This document shows positions 15,486 through 24,943 of a stretch of DNA of 64,000 nt, in pieces; within the stretch, counting starts at the first letter, position 1, and each line of letters begins with the position of its first letter. A model generated the notes under the pieces. That model did not search any database and was not told the DNA's origin. It saw only the letters and a list, made by a program, of their open reading frames with translations. The position numbers were made by a program, and so were the translations under genes. Origin of the DNA: Flavobacteriales bacterium (GTDB taxonomy: Bacteria; Bacteroidota; Bacteroidia; Flavobacteriales_F; PHOS-HE28); contig JACJZF010000007.1 of NCBI GenBank assembly GCA_020635725.1, forward strand, positions 144,678-208,677. Direction: 5' to 3'.

Positions 15486-16166
15486 ATGCCCCTGTTGCTC
15501 CTCCACGGCGCGCTCGGCAGCTCGCGCCAGATGGCGCGGTTGCAGGCACGGGTAGGAGGAGTAACCATCGACTTCACGGGCCACGGCACGCGTGCTTCCG
15601 AGCACGACCGTATGAGCTTCGATGCCTTCGTGGGCGACATCGAGCGGGCCTTTGCCGAGAACCACTGGGAGCAAGCCGATCTCTTCGGCTACAGCATGGG
15701 CGGATACGCGGCGCTGCTCTTCGCGGCGAAGCACCCGGCGAAGGTGCGCAGCGTGGTGACGCTCGGCACCAAGTACCTGTGGACCGAGGAAGGCCTCTCC
15801 CGTGAGCTGCGCATGCTCGATCCGGACAAGATGCTGGAGAAGGTGCCCGCCTTCGCCCAAGCACTGCATGCCGCGCATGGCAACGATCACTGGCGCGGTG
15901 TCGTGGGATCCATCGCGCGCAGCATGAAGGAATTGGCCGCATCGCCTTTGTTGACGGATCAGGTCTGCTCGCGCATCACGTGCCCCGTGTTCTGCCTGGT
16001 GGGCGATGGCGATGCGACCGCGATACCGGACGACACACGTGCTTTCGCGGCCTTATTGCCAAAGGCACAGGTGGCGCTAATGAAGGGCGCCAAGCATCCC
16101 TTCGAGTCGGTGAACGTGGCCGACCTGTTAACTGGGCTCAAGGCCTTCTGGGCGGTGCTCGCCTAG
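15486..16166 (+). CDS. Alpha/beta hydrolase
   Basis: 226-residue alpha/beta-hydrolase fold protein. It opens with the LLLHGALGSS oxyanion-hole motif, and the nucleophile elbow is GYSMGG (about residues 74-79, Ser76). An Asp in VGDGDAT and a His in GAKHPFES complete the triad. It lacks a signal peptide, so it is cytosolic. Substrate unknown; family members range from esterases to menaquinone-pathway MenH-type enzymes. It sits two bases behind sucC and is probably cotranscribed with it; its stop overlaps the convergent next gene by 4 bases. Confidence 0.8.
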   Translation: MPLLLLHGALGSSRQMARLQARVGGVTIDFTGHGTRASEHDRMSFDAFVGDIERAFAENHWEQADLFGYSMGGYAALLFAAKHPAKVRSVVTLGTKYLWTEEGLSRELRMLDPDKMLEKVPAFAQALHAAHGNDHWRGVVGSIARSMKELAASPLLTDQVCSRITCPVFCLVGDGDATAIPDDTRAFAALLPKAQVALMKGAKHPFESVNVADLLTGLKAFWAVLA

Positions 16167-17032
16167 CGGAAGAAGAACCAGCGCTTCTTCTTCTTCGGCG
16201 GATCGGGCTTGTCCAGGCCGGGCAGATGTTCCTGGCCGGGATCGGCCGTTACGGACTCCCAGCCCTCGATAACGACGAACAACTTGCGGTGCTCCTGGCC
16301 GGCTTTGGCCTCATCGGTGCGGGTATGGGCCACAGCGTGCTGGCGATCACCGAGAACGACTTGGAGAATGACCAATTCCACCTGCTCCTTCCAATCCGGC
16401 CATGCTTCGCCCATGCTGTAGGATCCGATGCGGATCGTATCACCCGGCGCCATGGTCCAGTTGCCGCCGGGCATCGCCGGAGATAGGTGCTTTGGTGTGG
16501 CCACCACGCGTACTGCGGCATTCGTCGGGTTCACCACGAACACCTCATTCACGAACATGTGTTGTTCCTCTGGGGTTTCCTGCTTGTTCGGCTTCTCGGT
16601 GGGCAGCCGAGCCGGTTGCACGGTGACCCGGGGGATGGGACCGTAATGGTCTTGCCCCTGCTCGAAGAAGCCCGTCCGATTCCCCTGCTCGTCGAAGGTG
16701 GTCGTGCTCTTGTGCCATTGAATGCCCCCGTCAGGCGCATCGCTGGTCTCAACCTTGCTCACTGCCCCGTTAGGATGGTAGCTGAACTGCACGGAGGCAT
16801 GACCGGCAATGCGCCGGGTCTGCCCTTCGAAGATCACCTCGCCCGTCTTTTTATACGCCCAGCTCCGTCCCCAGTGGTCGTCCTGGTCTCGCCATTCCTT
16901 TGTGCTCAGCTGGCCGGTGGTGAATTCATGCAGCACCACGGTGCCGGTATCGGTGACCACGATGCGCGGCTTGGGTTGCGCGGTAAGGGTCGAAGCGAGG
17001 AGAATCGCTAGCGGAAGGGTCAGCGGGCGCAT
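16163..17032 (-). CDS. Secreted protein of unknown function
   Basis: 289 residues with a signal peptide (LTLPLAILLASTLTAQ). The central part (FSYHPNGAVSKVETSD, TTTFDEQGNRTGFFEQG) resembles the YwqK/MORN-like text repeats found elsewhere in Bacteroidota envelope proteins. The second half has a beta-sandwich look (EVFVVNPTNAAVRVVAT, NWTMAPGDTIRIG). The extreme C-terminus is a basic-aromatic tail (PPKKKKRWFFFR). No family recognised. I start at 17032, where the signal peptide begins; it is divergent from the biotin carboxylase gene. Confidence 0.65.
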   Translation of the reverse strand: MRPLTLPLAILLASTLTAQPKPRIVVTDTGTVVLHEFTTGQLSTKEWRDQDDHWGRSWAYKKTGEVIFEGQTRRIAGHASVQFSYHPNGAVSKVETSDAPDGGIQWHKSTTTFDEQGNRTGFFEQGQDHYGPIPRVTVQPARLPTEKPNKQETPEEQHMFVNEVFVVNPTNAAVRVVATPKHLSPAMPGGNWTMAPGDTIRIGSYSMGEAWPDWKEQVELVILQVVLGDRQHAVAHTRTDEAKAGQEHRKLFVVIEGWESVTADPGQEHLPGLDKPDPPKKKKRWFFFR

Positions 17033-17095
17033 GGCGGGCCGAAGCCAAAGATCGGGCCAGTTGGTTGCATCTTCGCGCAACACCAGACCTGCCCC

Positions 17096-18589
17096 ATGGC
17101 CAAGAAGAAGATCAAGAAGCTACTGGTCGCCAACCGCGGCGAGATCGCCCTGCGTGTGATGCGCTCCGCCCGGGAAATGGGCATCAGCACCGTGGCGGTG
17201 TATTCCGAAGCCGATCGCAATGCGCCCTTCGTCCGCTTCGCCGATGAGGCCGTATTCATCGGACCCGCGCCCAGCAAGGAGAGCTATCTGGTGGTGGAGA
17301 AGCTCGTGGGAGTGTGCAAGGACCTGAAGGTCGATGCCGTGCATCCGGGCTATGGCTTCCTCAGCGAGAACGGCGATTTCGCCCGCGCGCTGGAGAAGTC
17401 AGGCATCACCTTCGTTGGTCCGTCGCCTGAAGCCATGAAGGTGATGGGCGATAAGCTCGCGGCGAAGGAGGCGGTGAAGGGCTTCGGTGTGCCGTTGGTG
17501 CCGGGCACCGAGGGCGCGGTGAGCGGGCTCGACGAGGCGATCGCGGTGGCGAAGACCATCAAGTTCCCGATCCTGATCAAGGCCGCTGCCGGTGGCGGGG
17601 GCAAGGGCATGCGCGTGGTGGTGGAGGAAGCCGGGCTGAAGGAAGGCCTGGAACGCGCGATCAGCGAGGCGCAGAATGCCTTCGGCGATGGCAGCGTGTT
17701 CATCGAGAAGTACGTGGCCGGGCCGCGCCACATCGAGGTGCAGGTGATGGCCGATACGCACGGCAACACCTGCTACCTCTTCGAGCGCGAATGCAGCGTG
17801 CAGCGCCGTCACCAGAAAGTGGTGGAGGAGGCCCCGAGCGCTGTGCTCTCGCCCGCGATGCGCAAACGCATGGGTGAGGCCGCCGTGAACGTGGCCAAGA
17901 GCGTGGATTATGTGGGCGCAGGTACGGTTGAGTTCCTGCTCGATGAGGGCGGCGACTTCTACTTCATGGAGATGAACACGCGCCTGCAAGTGGAGCATCC
18001 GGTCACGGAGATGATCACCGGCCTCGACCTGGTGAAGCTGCAGATTCGGGTGGCGGAAGGGGAGAAGCTGCCCTTCACGCAGGATGAGCTGACGATCAAC
18101 GGGCACGCGATCGAGGTGCGTGTGTACGCAGAGGACCCGCTGAACAACTTCCTGCCGGACATCGGCACGCTCACCACCTATCGCCCACCGCAAGGCCCCG
18201 GCGTTCGCGTGGATGATGGCTTCGAGGAGGGCATGACGATCCCGATCCATTACGACCCGATGATCGCCAAGCTCATCACCCACGGCGCCACACGCGAGGA
18301 GGCCATTGCGCGCATGGAGCGGGCCATCGACGATTACGCGATCGGCGGCGTGGAGACCACACTGCCCTTCTGCCGATTCGTCATGGGGCACGAGTCCTTC
18401 CGCAGCGGCAAGTACGACACGCACTTCGTCCGCGACCATTTCAAGCCGGAAGCGCTGGAGGCCTTGGAGGCGGATGAATTCCAAGCTGCCGCCCTCGTGT
18501 CCGGCATCTGGCAAGCCGCCGCCGTGCCCGCAGCCGTGAAGTCGACCGCTGAGATAGACGGAAGTCCCTGGAAACTAAGGCGGCGCTAG
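17096..18589 (+). CDS. accC: Acetyl/propionyl-CoA carboxylase biotin carboxylase subunit
   Basis: 497 residues. ATP-grasp biotin carboxylase with LLVANRGEIALRV at 9-21, the HPGYGFLSEN motif near 83, the glycine-rich AAAGGGGKGMRV near 162, the ERECSVQRRHQKVVEEAP active-site loop near 230, and the MNTRLQVEH motif near 291. It carboxylates biotin on the carrier protein using bicarbonate and ATP. The C-terminal tail of about 50 residues beyond the minimal AccC is typical of Bacteroidota versions that may serve acetyl- or propionyl-CoA carboxylase. No accB or carboxyltransferase gene is adjacent. Confidence 0.9.
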   Translation: MAKKKIKKLLVANRGEIALRVMRSAREMGISTVAVYSEADRNAPFVRFADEAVFIGPAPSKESYLVVEKLVGVCKDLKVDAVHPGYGFLSENGDFARALEKSGITFVGPSPEAMKVMGDKLAAKEAVKGFGVPLVPGTEGAVSGLDEAIAVAKTIKFPILIKAAAGGGGKGMRVVVEEAGLKEGLERAISEAQNAFGDGSVFIEKYVAGPRHIEVQVMADTHGNTCYLFERECSVQRRHQKVVEEAPSAVLSPAMRKRMGEAAVNVAKSVDYVGAGTVEFLLDEGGDFYFMEMNTRLQVEHPVTEMITGLDLVKLQIRVAEGEKLPFTQDELTINGHAIEVRVYAEDPLNNFLPDIGTLTTYRPPQGPGVRVDDGFEEGMTIPIHYDPMIAKLITHGATREEAIARMERAIDDYAIGGVETTLPFCRFVMGHESFRSGKYDTHFVRDHFKPEALEALEADEFQAAALVSGIWQAAAVPAAVKSTAEIDGSPWKLRRR

Positions 18590-18620
18590 TCGAGTATAAC
18601 AGGCGCGGGTTTCGACGTTG

Positions 18621-18628
18621 TAGCTTCG
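18621..18628 (+). promoter_or_regulatory. Putative -7 box TAGCTTCG of the DUF4294 gene
   Basis: TAnnTTTG-like with one change; 16 nt upstream of the ATG at 18645. Confidence 0.35.
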
Positions 18629-18644
18629 TCGTACCCCTGGCCTG

Positions 18645-19343
18645 ATGCTCCTCCCCCGTGCCAACATCCTGATCGGTCTTGCGCTCCTGGCCATGCAAGC
18701 GCGTGGTCAGGTCGCGTTGGATGGCACGGTACACAAGGCCATCGTGATCGATGGCGATACCCTGCCGGTGATCGATCTGTGGCCCTCGGAAGTGGTTTCG
18801 AGATGGACCGCCCGCGACCGCAGGCAGGCGGAGCGCTTCGACCGGCTCACCCGGCGCGTGGTGAAGGTGTACCCCTTCGCGCGCATCACCTCGGAACTGT
18901 TGCGCGAATACGAGCATGACCTCGCGGCCATCGATCGGAACGGTGATCAGGATCTCTACGTGAAGCTCGCCGAAGCCGAGTTACGGGCTGAGTTCGAGGC
19001 CGAGGTGCGGGACATGACCACGAGCGAGGGCCGCGTGCTCACGAAGCTCATCGACCGCGAGACAGGCAAGACTTCCTACGAACTGGTGCGGCAGCTGCGA
19101 GGCTCGTTCACGGCCTTCATCTGGCAGGGCATGGCGCGCGTCTTCGGGCAGGACCTGAAGAGCACCTATGATGCGGCCGGCGATGACCAGTTGATGGAAT
19201 TGGTGGTACAGCGCATCGAGCGCGGCGAATTGACCGTGGCGCAGCGACCCGCGCGGACCGCACAGGCCCAGGCGCGGCTGGAACGACGCAAAGCGCGCCT
19301 CTATCGACGCTACGGGCTCTCGGCCTCGAGCGCAGAGGATTGA
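18645..19343 (+). CDS. DUF4294 family protein
   Basis: 232 residues with a signal peptide (LIGLALLAMQARGQ). The conserved family core VIDGDTLPVIDLWPSEVV appears at about 34-51, followed by a long helical region (RRQAERFDRLTRRVVKVYPFA) that continues to the basic C-terminus (RLERRKARLYRRYG). DUF4294 is a Bacteroidota family of unknown function, presumably periplasmic. The last 34 bases overlap the convergent glycosyltransferase-like gene. Confidence 0.8.
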   Translation: MLLPRANILIGLALLAMQARGQVALDGTVHKAIVIDGDTLPVIDLWPSEVVSRWTARDRRQAERFDRLTRRVVKVYPFARITSELLREYEHDLAAIDRNGDQDLYVKLAEAELRAEFEAEVRDMTTSEGRVLTKLIDRETGKTSYELVRQLRGSFTAFIWQGMARVFGQDLKSTYDAAGDDQLMELVVQRIERGELTVAQRPARTAQAQARLERRKARLYRRYGLSASSAED

Positions 19344-21007
19344 ATCTGTTCGCCTGGCGACACTTTCCGCTCCTTGTAAACGATGAACTGGCGCTCACGC
19401 CAGGTCTCATCCGGATTCAGCACGAAGACGCGCACCGGCCGGAAGCCGATCGCAGCGAGGTCCGCGGCTTGGTCGAGATACCCGATGCTATAGTTCGTGG
19501 ACGTGTCCGCTGCGGCCATGCGCGACAGGATGGGCCATGATTCCGCATATGCGCCGGGCACCATGTACGGGTTGAGCGATACGCGCAGCTGATTGTAGGG
19601 GCGGAAGCCCATCGAGGCGGCCCCGATGAAGCCCACATCACCGTATGCCTGCAGGTCCTCGAGCATGTCCCGGTACGCGTACCTCCGGTTCACGATCATC
19701 AAGTCGGCGGTGTTCACGGCACCCGGCAGGGCAAGCAGGATCAGCAGCGATCGCATGAGGGGCCTGCGCGCAACGATCGCCACAGCGGCAAGCACCAGGA
19801 TGATTCCAAGGATCACGATTCCGGGCCAGAGCGCGCGCATCACCACGCTAGCCTCGTTCACCGATGACTTCACGTGCGCCCAGGTCTGCCATGCCGTCGC
19901 AAGTGCGAACATGATTCCCAGGAGCATGAGCAGGCGCCTGCGGTTCTCCGGAACGGCCGCGAGCTTCAGCCGGTCCCAGGCGAGGGCGATCGTGAGCAGG
20001 GCCAGCGGGAACAGCATGAGCAGCTTGCGCTTGGGGTAATCATTGATGAAGACCGTTTGCGCGAGCAGCGCCGCAGAGAAGGCGAATACGACGATGGCGC
20101 TCGCTGACCAGCGAACACCTCTCAGGCTGAGAAGCGCTGCGGCGGCCATGAGCGAACCGAGCAGCAAGGCCGGATTCAACCGGAGGAAGTTGGCGTAGGG
20201 CACATGTTGCACATTCTGGAGCCAGGCGCCCGGCGATACGCTTACCCGGCCGCCATATGCACCGTTCGCCGCCTGAAACGCATCAATATCCTTGAATCCG
20301 AGAAGCGCGGTGAAGCCCAAGAGCAAGGCCATGGAAAGCGCAATGGAAAGCCCCATCGCCAGTGCCGTGCTCATCAGTCGGGTTCGGGACCGGTGGGTGG
20401 TCCATTCCATGCACAGTGCCGATAGCGCTACGCCCAGGATCACGAAGGCATTGGTGGGGTAGGTGGGCAGGCTGATCCACACGCCGATGGCGCAGAGAAT
20501 CGCGGCGCCGAGCGGGGTAGGGTCATGCCCTTCCAGTCGTCGCACGGCCATCACCATCACCAGCAGCATCATGGCCATGCGAGACATGGTGGGTTCCACC
20601 ATGATGCTCCCGAAGCCGAACGAGGCATCGAGGCAGAGCAGGAGCGGAAGCGCATTGAGCAGCCACAGGTCGCGCGTGAGGCAGCGGAGCAGGCGATGGA
20701 AGAGCACGAGGCTGAGTGCCGCGAGCAGCACCGAGCCGATGCGCAGGCCGAGGTAATTCGACCCGAAGGTCTCCAGACCGACGAAAGCGAGGAGGTTGGT
20801 CAGAACAGGAATGCCGTACCACCGAGGAGCGGTGTTGCGGAAGGCCTCCTGATAGGCGAAACGGTCGTAGGCTGGGTACACATAGAAGCACTCGTCCTTG
20901 GCGAGGTAATCGGTGAGGTCGCGCGCCGGCGGATCAATGTCGATGACCAGGACGCGCAGCAGGGTGAGCACCAATGCCGCGATGAGCCCGATGTAGGCCT
21001 TGCTCAT
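19310..21007 (-). CDS. Multi-TM glycosyltransferase-like protein (GT-C type, tentative)
   Basis: 565 residues with about ten to twelve membrane helices and a soluble C-terminal part from roughly residue 440. An N-terminal Asp-rich external loop (DIDPPARDL, KDECFYVYPAYDRF) follows the first helix, the arrangement of GT-C glycosyltransferases that take sugars from polyprenyl-phosphate donors (ArnT/PMT/GT39-like). It is the last gene of a tight operon that also encodes a polyprenyl-phosphate glycosyltransferase and TDP-amino-sugar enzymes. Specific activity unknown. Confidence 0.6.
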   Translation of the reverse strand: MSKAYIGLIAALVLTLLRVLVIDIDPPARDLTDYLAKDECFYVYPAYDRFAYQEAFRNTAPRWYGIPVLTNLLAFVGLETFGSNYLGLRIGSVLLAALSLVLFHRLLRCLTRDLWLLNALPLLLCLDASFGFGSIMVEPTMSRMAMMLLVMVMAVRRLEGHDPTPLGAAILCAIGVWISLPTYPTNAFVILGVALSALCMEWTTHRSRTRLMSTALAMGLSIALSMALLLGFTALLGFKDIDAFQAANGAYGGRVSVSPGAWLQNVQHVPYANFLRLNPALLLGSLMAAAALLSLRGVRWSASAIVVFAFSAALLAQTVFINDYPKRKLLMLFPLALLTIALAWDRLKLAAVPENRRRLLMLLGIMFALATAWQTWAHVKSSVNEASVVMRALWPGIVILGIILVLAAVAIVARRPLMRSLLILLALPGAVNTADLMIVNRRYAYRDMLEDLQAYGDVGFIGAASMGFRPYNQLRVSLNPYMVPGAYAESWPILSRMAAADTSTNYSIGYLDQAADLAAIGFRPVRVFVLNPDETWRERQFIVYKERKVSPGEQIQSSALEAESP

Positions 21008-21011
21008 CGGC

Positions 21012-22151
21012 CTAGCCCATCAATTGCTCTATGGTGGCACAGATGCGTTCCACCTCCTGCAGGCTCAGATCGGCGAACAGCGGAAGGCGCACCAATCGAT
21101 CCGAGTAGGCATCGCAATGAGGCAGGAGGCGCCCATCGTGGCGATCGGCATAGAAGGGGCTGCGGTGCAGCCCTTGGTAGTGGAACACGGCCATGATGCC
21201 CGCCTCCTTGAGCCCCTGGATCAGGCGTGTCCGGGTCTCCAGGTCACGGCAAAGGAGGTAGTAGACATGGGCGTTGTTCGTGGCTGCCGCGGGCAGGGTC
21301 GGTGTGGTGAACCAGCCTCGGTGCTGCAGCGCGGACAGGCGCTCGTCGTACGCCTGCCAGATGGCGATGCGCCTGGCTTGGATTCCCTCCAGTTCCATCA
21401 ATTGGGCATAGAGGAAGGCCGCAGTTACTTCAGAAGGCAGGAAGGAGCTGCCCACATCGACCCAGCCGTACTTGTCGATCTGACCGCGGAAGAACGCCGA
21501 ACGGTTGGTTCCTTTCTCCCAGATGATCTCGGAGCGGGCCACGAAGCGCTCATCGTTCACCACCAGCATGCCGCCTTCCCCGGCGATGATGTTCTTCGTC
21601 TCATGGAAGGAGAATGCCGCGAGATGGCCGATGCCGCCGAGCGGGGCTGCTCGCGCTCCTTCCGGCTTGAACCAGGCATCGATCGCCTGGGCCGCATCCT
21701 CCACCACCAGCAGGCCATGTTTCTCGGCCAGTGCCATCACCGCGCGCATGTCCACAGCCGCGCCGCCGTAATGCACCACCACAATGGCGCGCGTGCGGTC
21801 CGTGATCAAATGCTCCAGGCTGGATTCGTCCATGTTCGGATGGTCCGGCCGGCTGTCGGCGAAAACGATGCGGGCGCCCCGCAGCACGAAGGCGTTGGAG
21901 GTGGAGACGAAGGTGAAGGCCGGCATGATCACCTCGTCGCCCTCCCGGATATCCAAGAGCAGCGCGGCCATCTCCAATGCGCCGGTGCAGCTGTGCGTCA
22001 ACAGGCAATGCCTGAAGCCGTATCGTTCCTGGAAGTACCGATGGCAGAGCTGGGTGTATTTGCCGTTGCCGCTGAGCTTGCCCGTAGCTACGGCATCCTG
22101 GATGTTCGGCAGCTCCTTTCCGGTGAGGTGCGGGCGGTTGAACGGTATCAT
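21012..22151 (-). CDS. wecE: dTDP-4-amino-4,6-dideoxygalactose transaminase
   Basis: 379-residue PLP-dependent sugar aminotransferase of the DegT/DnrJ/EryC1 family. The PLP lysine is Lys186 in SFHETKNI. The opening IPFNRP, the PAFTFVSTSNAFVLRGA stretch near 77-93 and the EDAAQAI motif near 151 match WecE/RffA, which converts TDP-4-keto-6-deoxyglucose to TDP-Fuc4N. The nearby acetyltransferase of WecD type strengthens this reading. It is spaced 9 bases from the upstream gene and 4 from the downstream one. Confidence 0.85.
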   Translation of the reverse strand: MIPFNRPHLTGKELPNIQDAVATGKLSGNGKYTQLCHRYFQERYGFRHCLLTHSCTGALEMAALLLDIREGDEVIMPAFTFVSTSNAFVLRGARIVFADSRPDHPNMDESSLEHLITDRTRAIVVVHYGGAAVDMRAVMALAEKHGLLVVEDAAQAIDAWFKPEGARAAPLGGIGHLAAFSFHETKNIIAGEGGMLVVNDERFVARSEIIWEKGTNRSAFFRGQIDKYGWVDVGSSFLPSEVTAAFLYAQLMELEGIQARRIAIWQAYDERLSALQHRGWFTTPTLPAAATNNAHVYYLLCRDLETRTRLIQGLKEAGIMAVFHYQGLHRSPFYADRHDGRLLPHCDAYSDRLVRLPLFADLSLQEVERICATIEQLMG

Positions 22152-22160
22152 GCGGCAAGG

Positions 22161-23330
22161 TCAGATGTAGTTGCCCGTGAACGCGAAGCGCAGCAAGTAC
22201 GCGATTCCGGCGATGACATGGAGCACCGCGGCGAGTAGCAGCAACCTGTCCTTCAGGCTGAGCCCGGTGAATAAGCCACGCCAGGGTGGCCAGCGCTGCT
22301 CGGCCAGGTCAACGAGCATGGTGAAGTGCAGGAGCAGCAAAGCGATGGGGATCTGCCAGTAGAAGTTGCCGTGCAACGCGCGCACGCCGGTCTCGGCGAA
22401 GAGCACGAAGATGACCACCGCCACGACGAACACCCAGGTGGAGAAGCGAAGGGCCAGGCTCCTTCGCAAGGAGGCGGGGTCGCGCAGGAAGAACAGGCCG
22501 ACGAAAGGCAGGCTGACCAGGGCGTGCAGCCACGGGGTGCTGGTCCATCCCCGCCAGACATGGAACGGCGCGATGATGACGCGTGCCCGCTCCGCGGTTC
22601 CATAGATCAGCATATCGAGCTGGCCGTAAGCGTAGATGGCCGCATAGAGCATAAGGATGCCAGCACCCATGGCCGTCATATATATCAACAGCGCGGGTGC
22701 GAAGGACCTCAGGCGGCCGCTTTCGAGGACAAGCAAGAGAGCCAGTGCCGGCAATTGCGCGAATAGGTAGCTCGGTTTGCTCAAAACCACCAGCAGGCCG
22801 GCGAGCATCATCAGCATGAGCGTCCGGCTGCTTCCCGTTACGAGGTATCCAGCCGATAGCCGATGAAGCCAGATAGCGGCGGGAAGCACGAATAAGGTCG
22901 TGCTGTTCTGCGCCACTGCGGTGGATAGGGTGCCTAGGTACCAGTTGCCATCGCCCGTGCCGATCCAGAGCGGTGCGGCCAGCAGCAAGCCCCAGGTCGC
23001 CGCGGTCGCGATTACCGCCCGGTTCGTTGCTAAGAGCAAGGGAGCCCGCAGCAGCTCGAATTTGAGGAATGCGGCCGCTCCCAAGGCCAGTACCGCCCCA
23101 AGATGGGGGCCTAGGGGCTGTATGAGGTCGAGGAGCCGCACTGTCCCATAGTAGAGCGGGGGCATGGGGAGCTTCCCGGCCTCCAGATGCACGCGTAGAT
23201 GCCAGATATGGTGGGTCAGGTCGCAATCGTAGTCGCGGTAGAATGCCAAGGCATACAGCGCCGCCATCGCCAGGCCGTATAACAGCCCGGCGGCGTGGTC
23301 GCGGAACAGGCGTATCAGCAGGTTGCTCAT
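22161..23330 (-). CDS. Polytopic membrane protein of the glycan operon
   Basis: 389 residues with about nine to ten hydrophobic helices. The first loop DYDCDLTHHIWHLRVHLEAGK after helix one is acidic/histidine-rich, the usual position of catalytic residues in GT-C enzymes. No specific family recognised. The ATG at 23330 overlaps the stop of the upstream acetyltransferase by 4 bases, so it is translationally coupled. Likely roles are glycosyl transfer or flipping of a lipid-linked sugar. Confidence 0.65.
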   Translation of the reverse strand: MSNLLIRLFRDHAAGLLYGLAMAALYALAFYRDYDCDLTHHIWHLRVHLEAGKLPMPPLYYGTVRLLDLIQPLGPHLGAVLALGAAAFLKFELLRAPLLLATNRAVIATAATWGLLLAAPLWIGTGDGNWYLGTLSTAVAQNSTTLFVLPAAIWLHRLSAGYLVTGSSRTLMLMMLAGLLVVLSKPSYLFAQLPALALLLVLESGRLRSFAPALLIYMTAMGAGILMLYAAIYAYGQLDMLIYGTAERARVIIAPFHVWRGWTSTPWLHALVSLPFVGLFFLRDPASLRRSLALRFSTWVFVVAVVIFVLFAETGVRALHGNFYWQIPIALLLLHFTMLVDLAEQRWPPWRGLFTGLSLKDRLLLLAAVLHVIAGIAYLLRFAFTGNYI

Positions 23331-24013
23331 GCCTGAGGCGCGCCCATCGGCCGGAAGTGATGGATCCACGAGCGCTCGATGACCCGGAAGCCGAAGCGGT
23401 CGTAAAGCGCCAAGGCCGGCGAATTACCGTCTTGCGTGGCCACGCGCACCTTCGTGTTCCCGGCGAGCCGCGCCGCGTGAGCGCTGGCCTGCAGCAGCTT
23501 CCCCCCAAGGCCTCGGCCACGCGCCCGCTCATCCACCGCGATCAACCCGATGGTCGAATGCGATGGACCGTGCGCGATGCTCACGAAGCCCGTGAGCCCG
23601 GTCTCATCGGAGGTGGTCAGCACTTCTTTATCCGTGGCGGCGACCGACCGCTCGATCCACCGGCGGTACAGCCGTTCGAATTCGTTCCTGGTGAATCCTG
23701 GGTCCAGCCTATAGCGTGAATGAATGCCGCTTTCCAGCGCAAGCCGGTACAACGCGTCGCTCACAGGCGGACCTATGCGACGCACTTCCACGGAAGCTTC
23801 GAGCACCTCATCCGCGGCGATCTCACGCTCGAGCACCACCTTCACATCGAACAGGGGCAGCGAGGGGATGCGGGCATCCGAGATGACGTACACCAAGGCA
23901 TAGGCCTTCGATGCAAGCATGAATTCTGCGAGACCGAAAGACCCGGAGCGGACCTGTGCGCGGCCTACCTCATAGCCGAAAAACTCCGAGTCCCAGGCGA
24001 GCCGCTCGATCAT
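23327..24013 (-). CDS. WecD/RffC-like TDP-amino-sugar N-acetyltransferase
   Basis: 228-residue GNAT-fold protein. The N-terminal WDSEFFGYEVGRA is the signature of RffC/WecD, which acetylates TDP-Fuc4N to TDP-Fuc4NAc. The acetyl-CoA loop is VDERARGRGLGGKLL near 175, and the C-terminal LALYDRFGFRVIERSWIHHFR is typical. Both ends overlap neighbours by 4 bases (24010-24013 and 23327-23330). With wecE two genes downstream it gives a plausible two-step route to a Fuc4NAc-type donor. Confidence 0.75.
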   Translation of the reverse strand: MIERLAWDSEFFGYEVGRAQVRSGSFGLAEFMLASKAYALVYVISDARIPSLPLFDVKVVLEREIAADEVLEASVEVRRIGPPVSDALYRLALESGIHSRYRLDPGFTRNEFERLYRRWIERSVAATDKEVLTTSDETGLTGFVSIAHGPSHSTIGLIAVDERARGRGLGGKLLQASAHAARLAGNTKVRVATQDGNSPALALYDRFGFRVIERSWIHHFRPMGAPQA

Positions 24014-24927
24014 GGCACCTGCCGCTCGATGATGTAGAGCGGGCGGTCCTTCACGCCTTCGAAGGTCTTGCCCACGTAGAGGCCCACCGTGCCCAAGGTG
24101 ATCATGAGGCACCCGGAGAGGAACCAGATGCTCGATATCAGGCTGGCATAACCCAGCACAGTGATATCGCCCTGGGCCCACTTGATCAGCGTGTACACCA
24201 CCAGGAGCATGGAGCACAGCGCCACACCCACGCCGAATTTGACCATCAGGCGCAAGGGCTTGTCGCTGTATGCCAGTATGATGTCCATCGCCAAACGCGC
24301 CATCCGCCGCCAGCCGTAACTGCTCTTGCCCACGGTGCGCCCGGCATGCTCCACATCGAGCTTGGCGGTTCGGAAGCCCACCCATTTCACCATGGTGGGG
24401 AAATAGCGGATGCTCTCGCGCAACCGGCAGACCTCGCGGATCACCGCGCTGGAATACACGCCGAAGTTGGCCACGGTCTCGTCCTGCTCACTGCCCGTGA
24501 GGTAACCGAGTGTGCGGTAGAAGAGACGGCTCGATAGCCGTTTCAGGAATCCGTCCTGCCGTTCCACGCGTCGTGCAAGCACAATGTCATAACCTTCCTG
24601 CATCCGCGCCAGAAGCCGTGGGATCTCCTCCGGACGGTCCTGGAGGTCGCAATCCATCACCACCACGGCATCTCCTTGGGCGTGATCGAGACCCGCGGTG
24701 ATGGCGTAATGCTGACCGAAATTCCGGCTGAGCTTGAGGCCCTTGACACGGGAATCCGCGCTGCACGCGCGTTCAATCTCGGTCCAGCTCCCCTCGGGGC
24801 AGCCATCATCCACCAGTATCAGCTCCCAGTCCATGCCCATTTGGTCAAGCACGGCGCGCGTTCGGGAGACCAGTTCCGCTACGAGCGCCTTGCCCTTGTA
24901 AACAGGACTGACCACGGAGAGCTTCAT
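24010..24927 (-). CDS. Polyprenyl-phosphate glycosyltransferase, GT2 family (DPM1/ArnC-like)
   Basis: 305 residues. N-terminal GT-A domain with SVVSPVYKGK, ILVDDGCPEGS near 37 and the metal-binding VVMDCDLQDRPEEIP near 88-102, then two C-terminal membrane helices (about 232-255 and 265-290), the architecture of dolichyl/undecaprenyl-phosphate sugar synthases. It would load a sugar onto undecaprenyl phosphate for use by a GT-C enzyme, and two candidate enzymes follow in the same operon. ATG at 24927 is the family start (MKLSVVSPVY). Confidence 0.85.
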   Translation of the reverse strand: MKLSVVSPVYKGKALVAELVSRTRAVLDQMGMDWELILVDDGCPEGSWTEIERACSADSRVKGLKLSRNFGQHYAITAGLDHAQGDAVVVMDCDLQDRPEEIPRLLARMQEGYDIVLARRVERQDGFLKRLSSRLFYRTLGYLTGSEQDETVANFGVYSSAVIREVCRLRESIRYFPTMVKWVGFRTAKLDVEHAGRTVGKSSYGWRRMARLAMDIILAYSDKPLRLMVKFGVGVALCSMLLVVYTLIKWAQGDITVLGYASLISSIWFLSGCLMITLGTVGLYVGKTFEGVKDRPLYIIERQVP

Positions 24928-24943
24928 CGATTGTTCGGCGAGG

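Noticed and set aside
14197..15549. A 450-codon minus-strand frame
   Set aside because: Antisense to sucC, His/Leu/Val-rich shadow.
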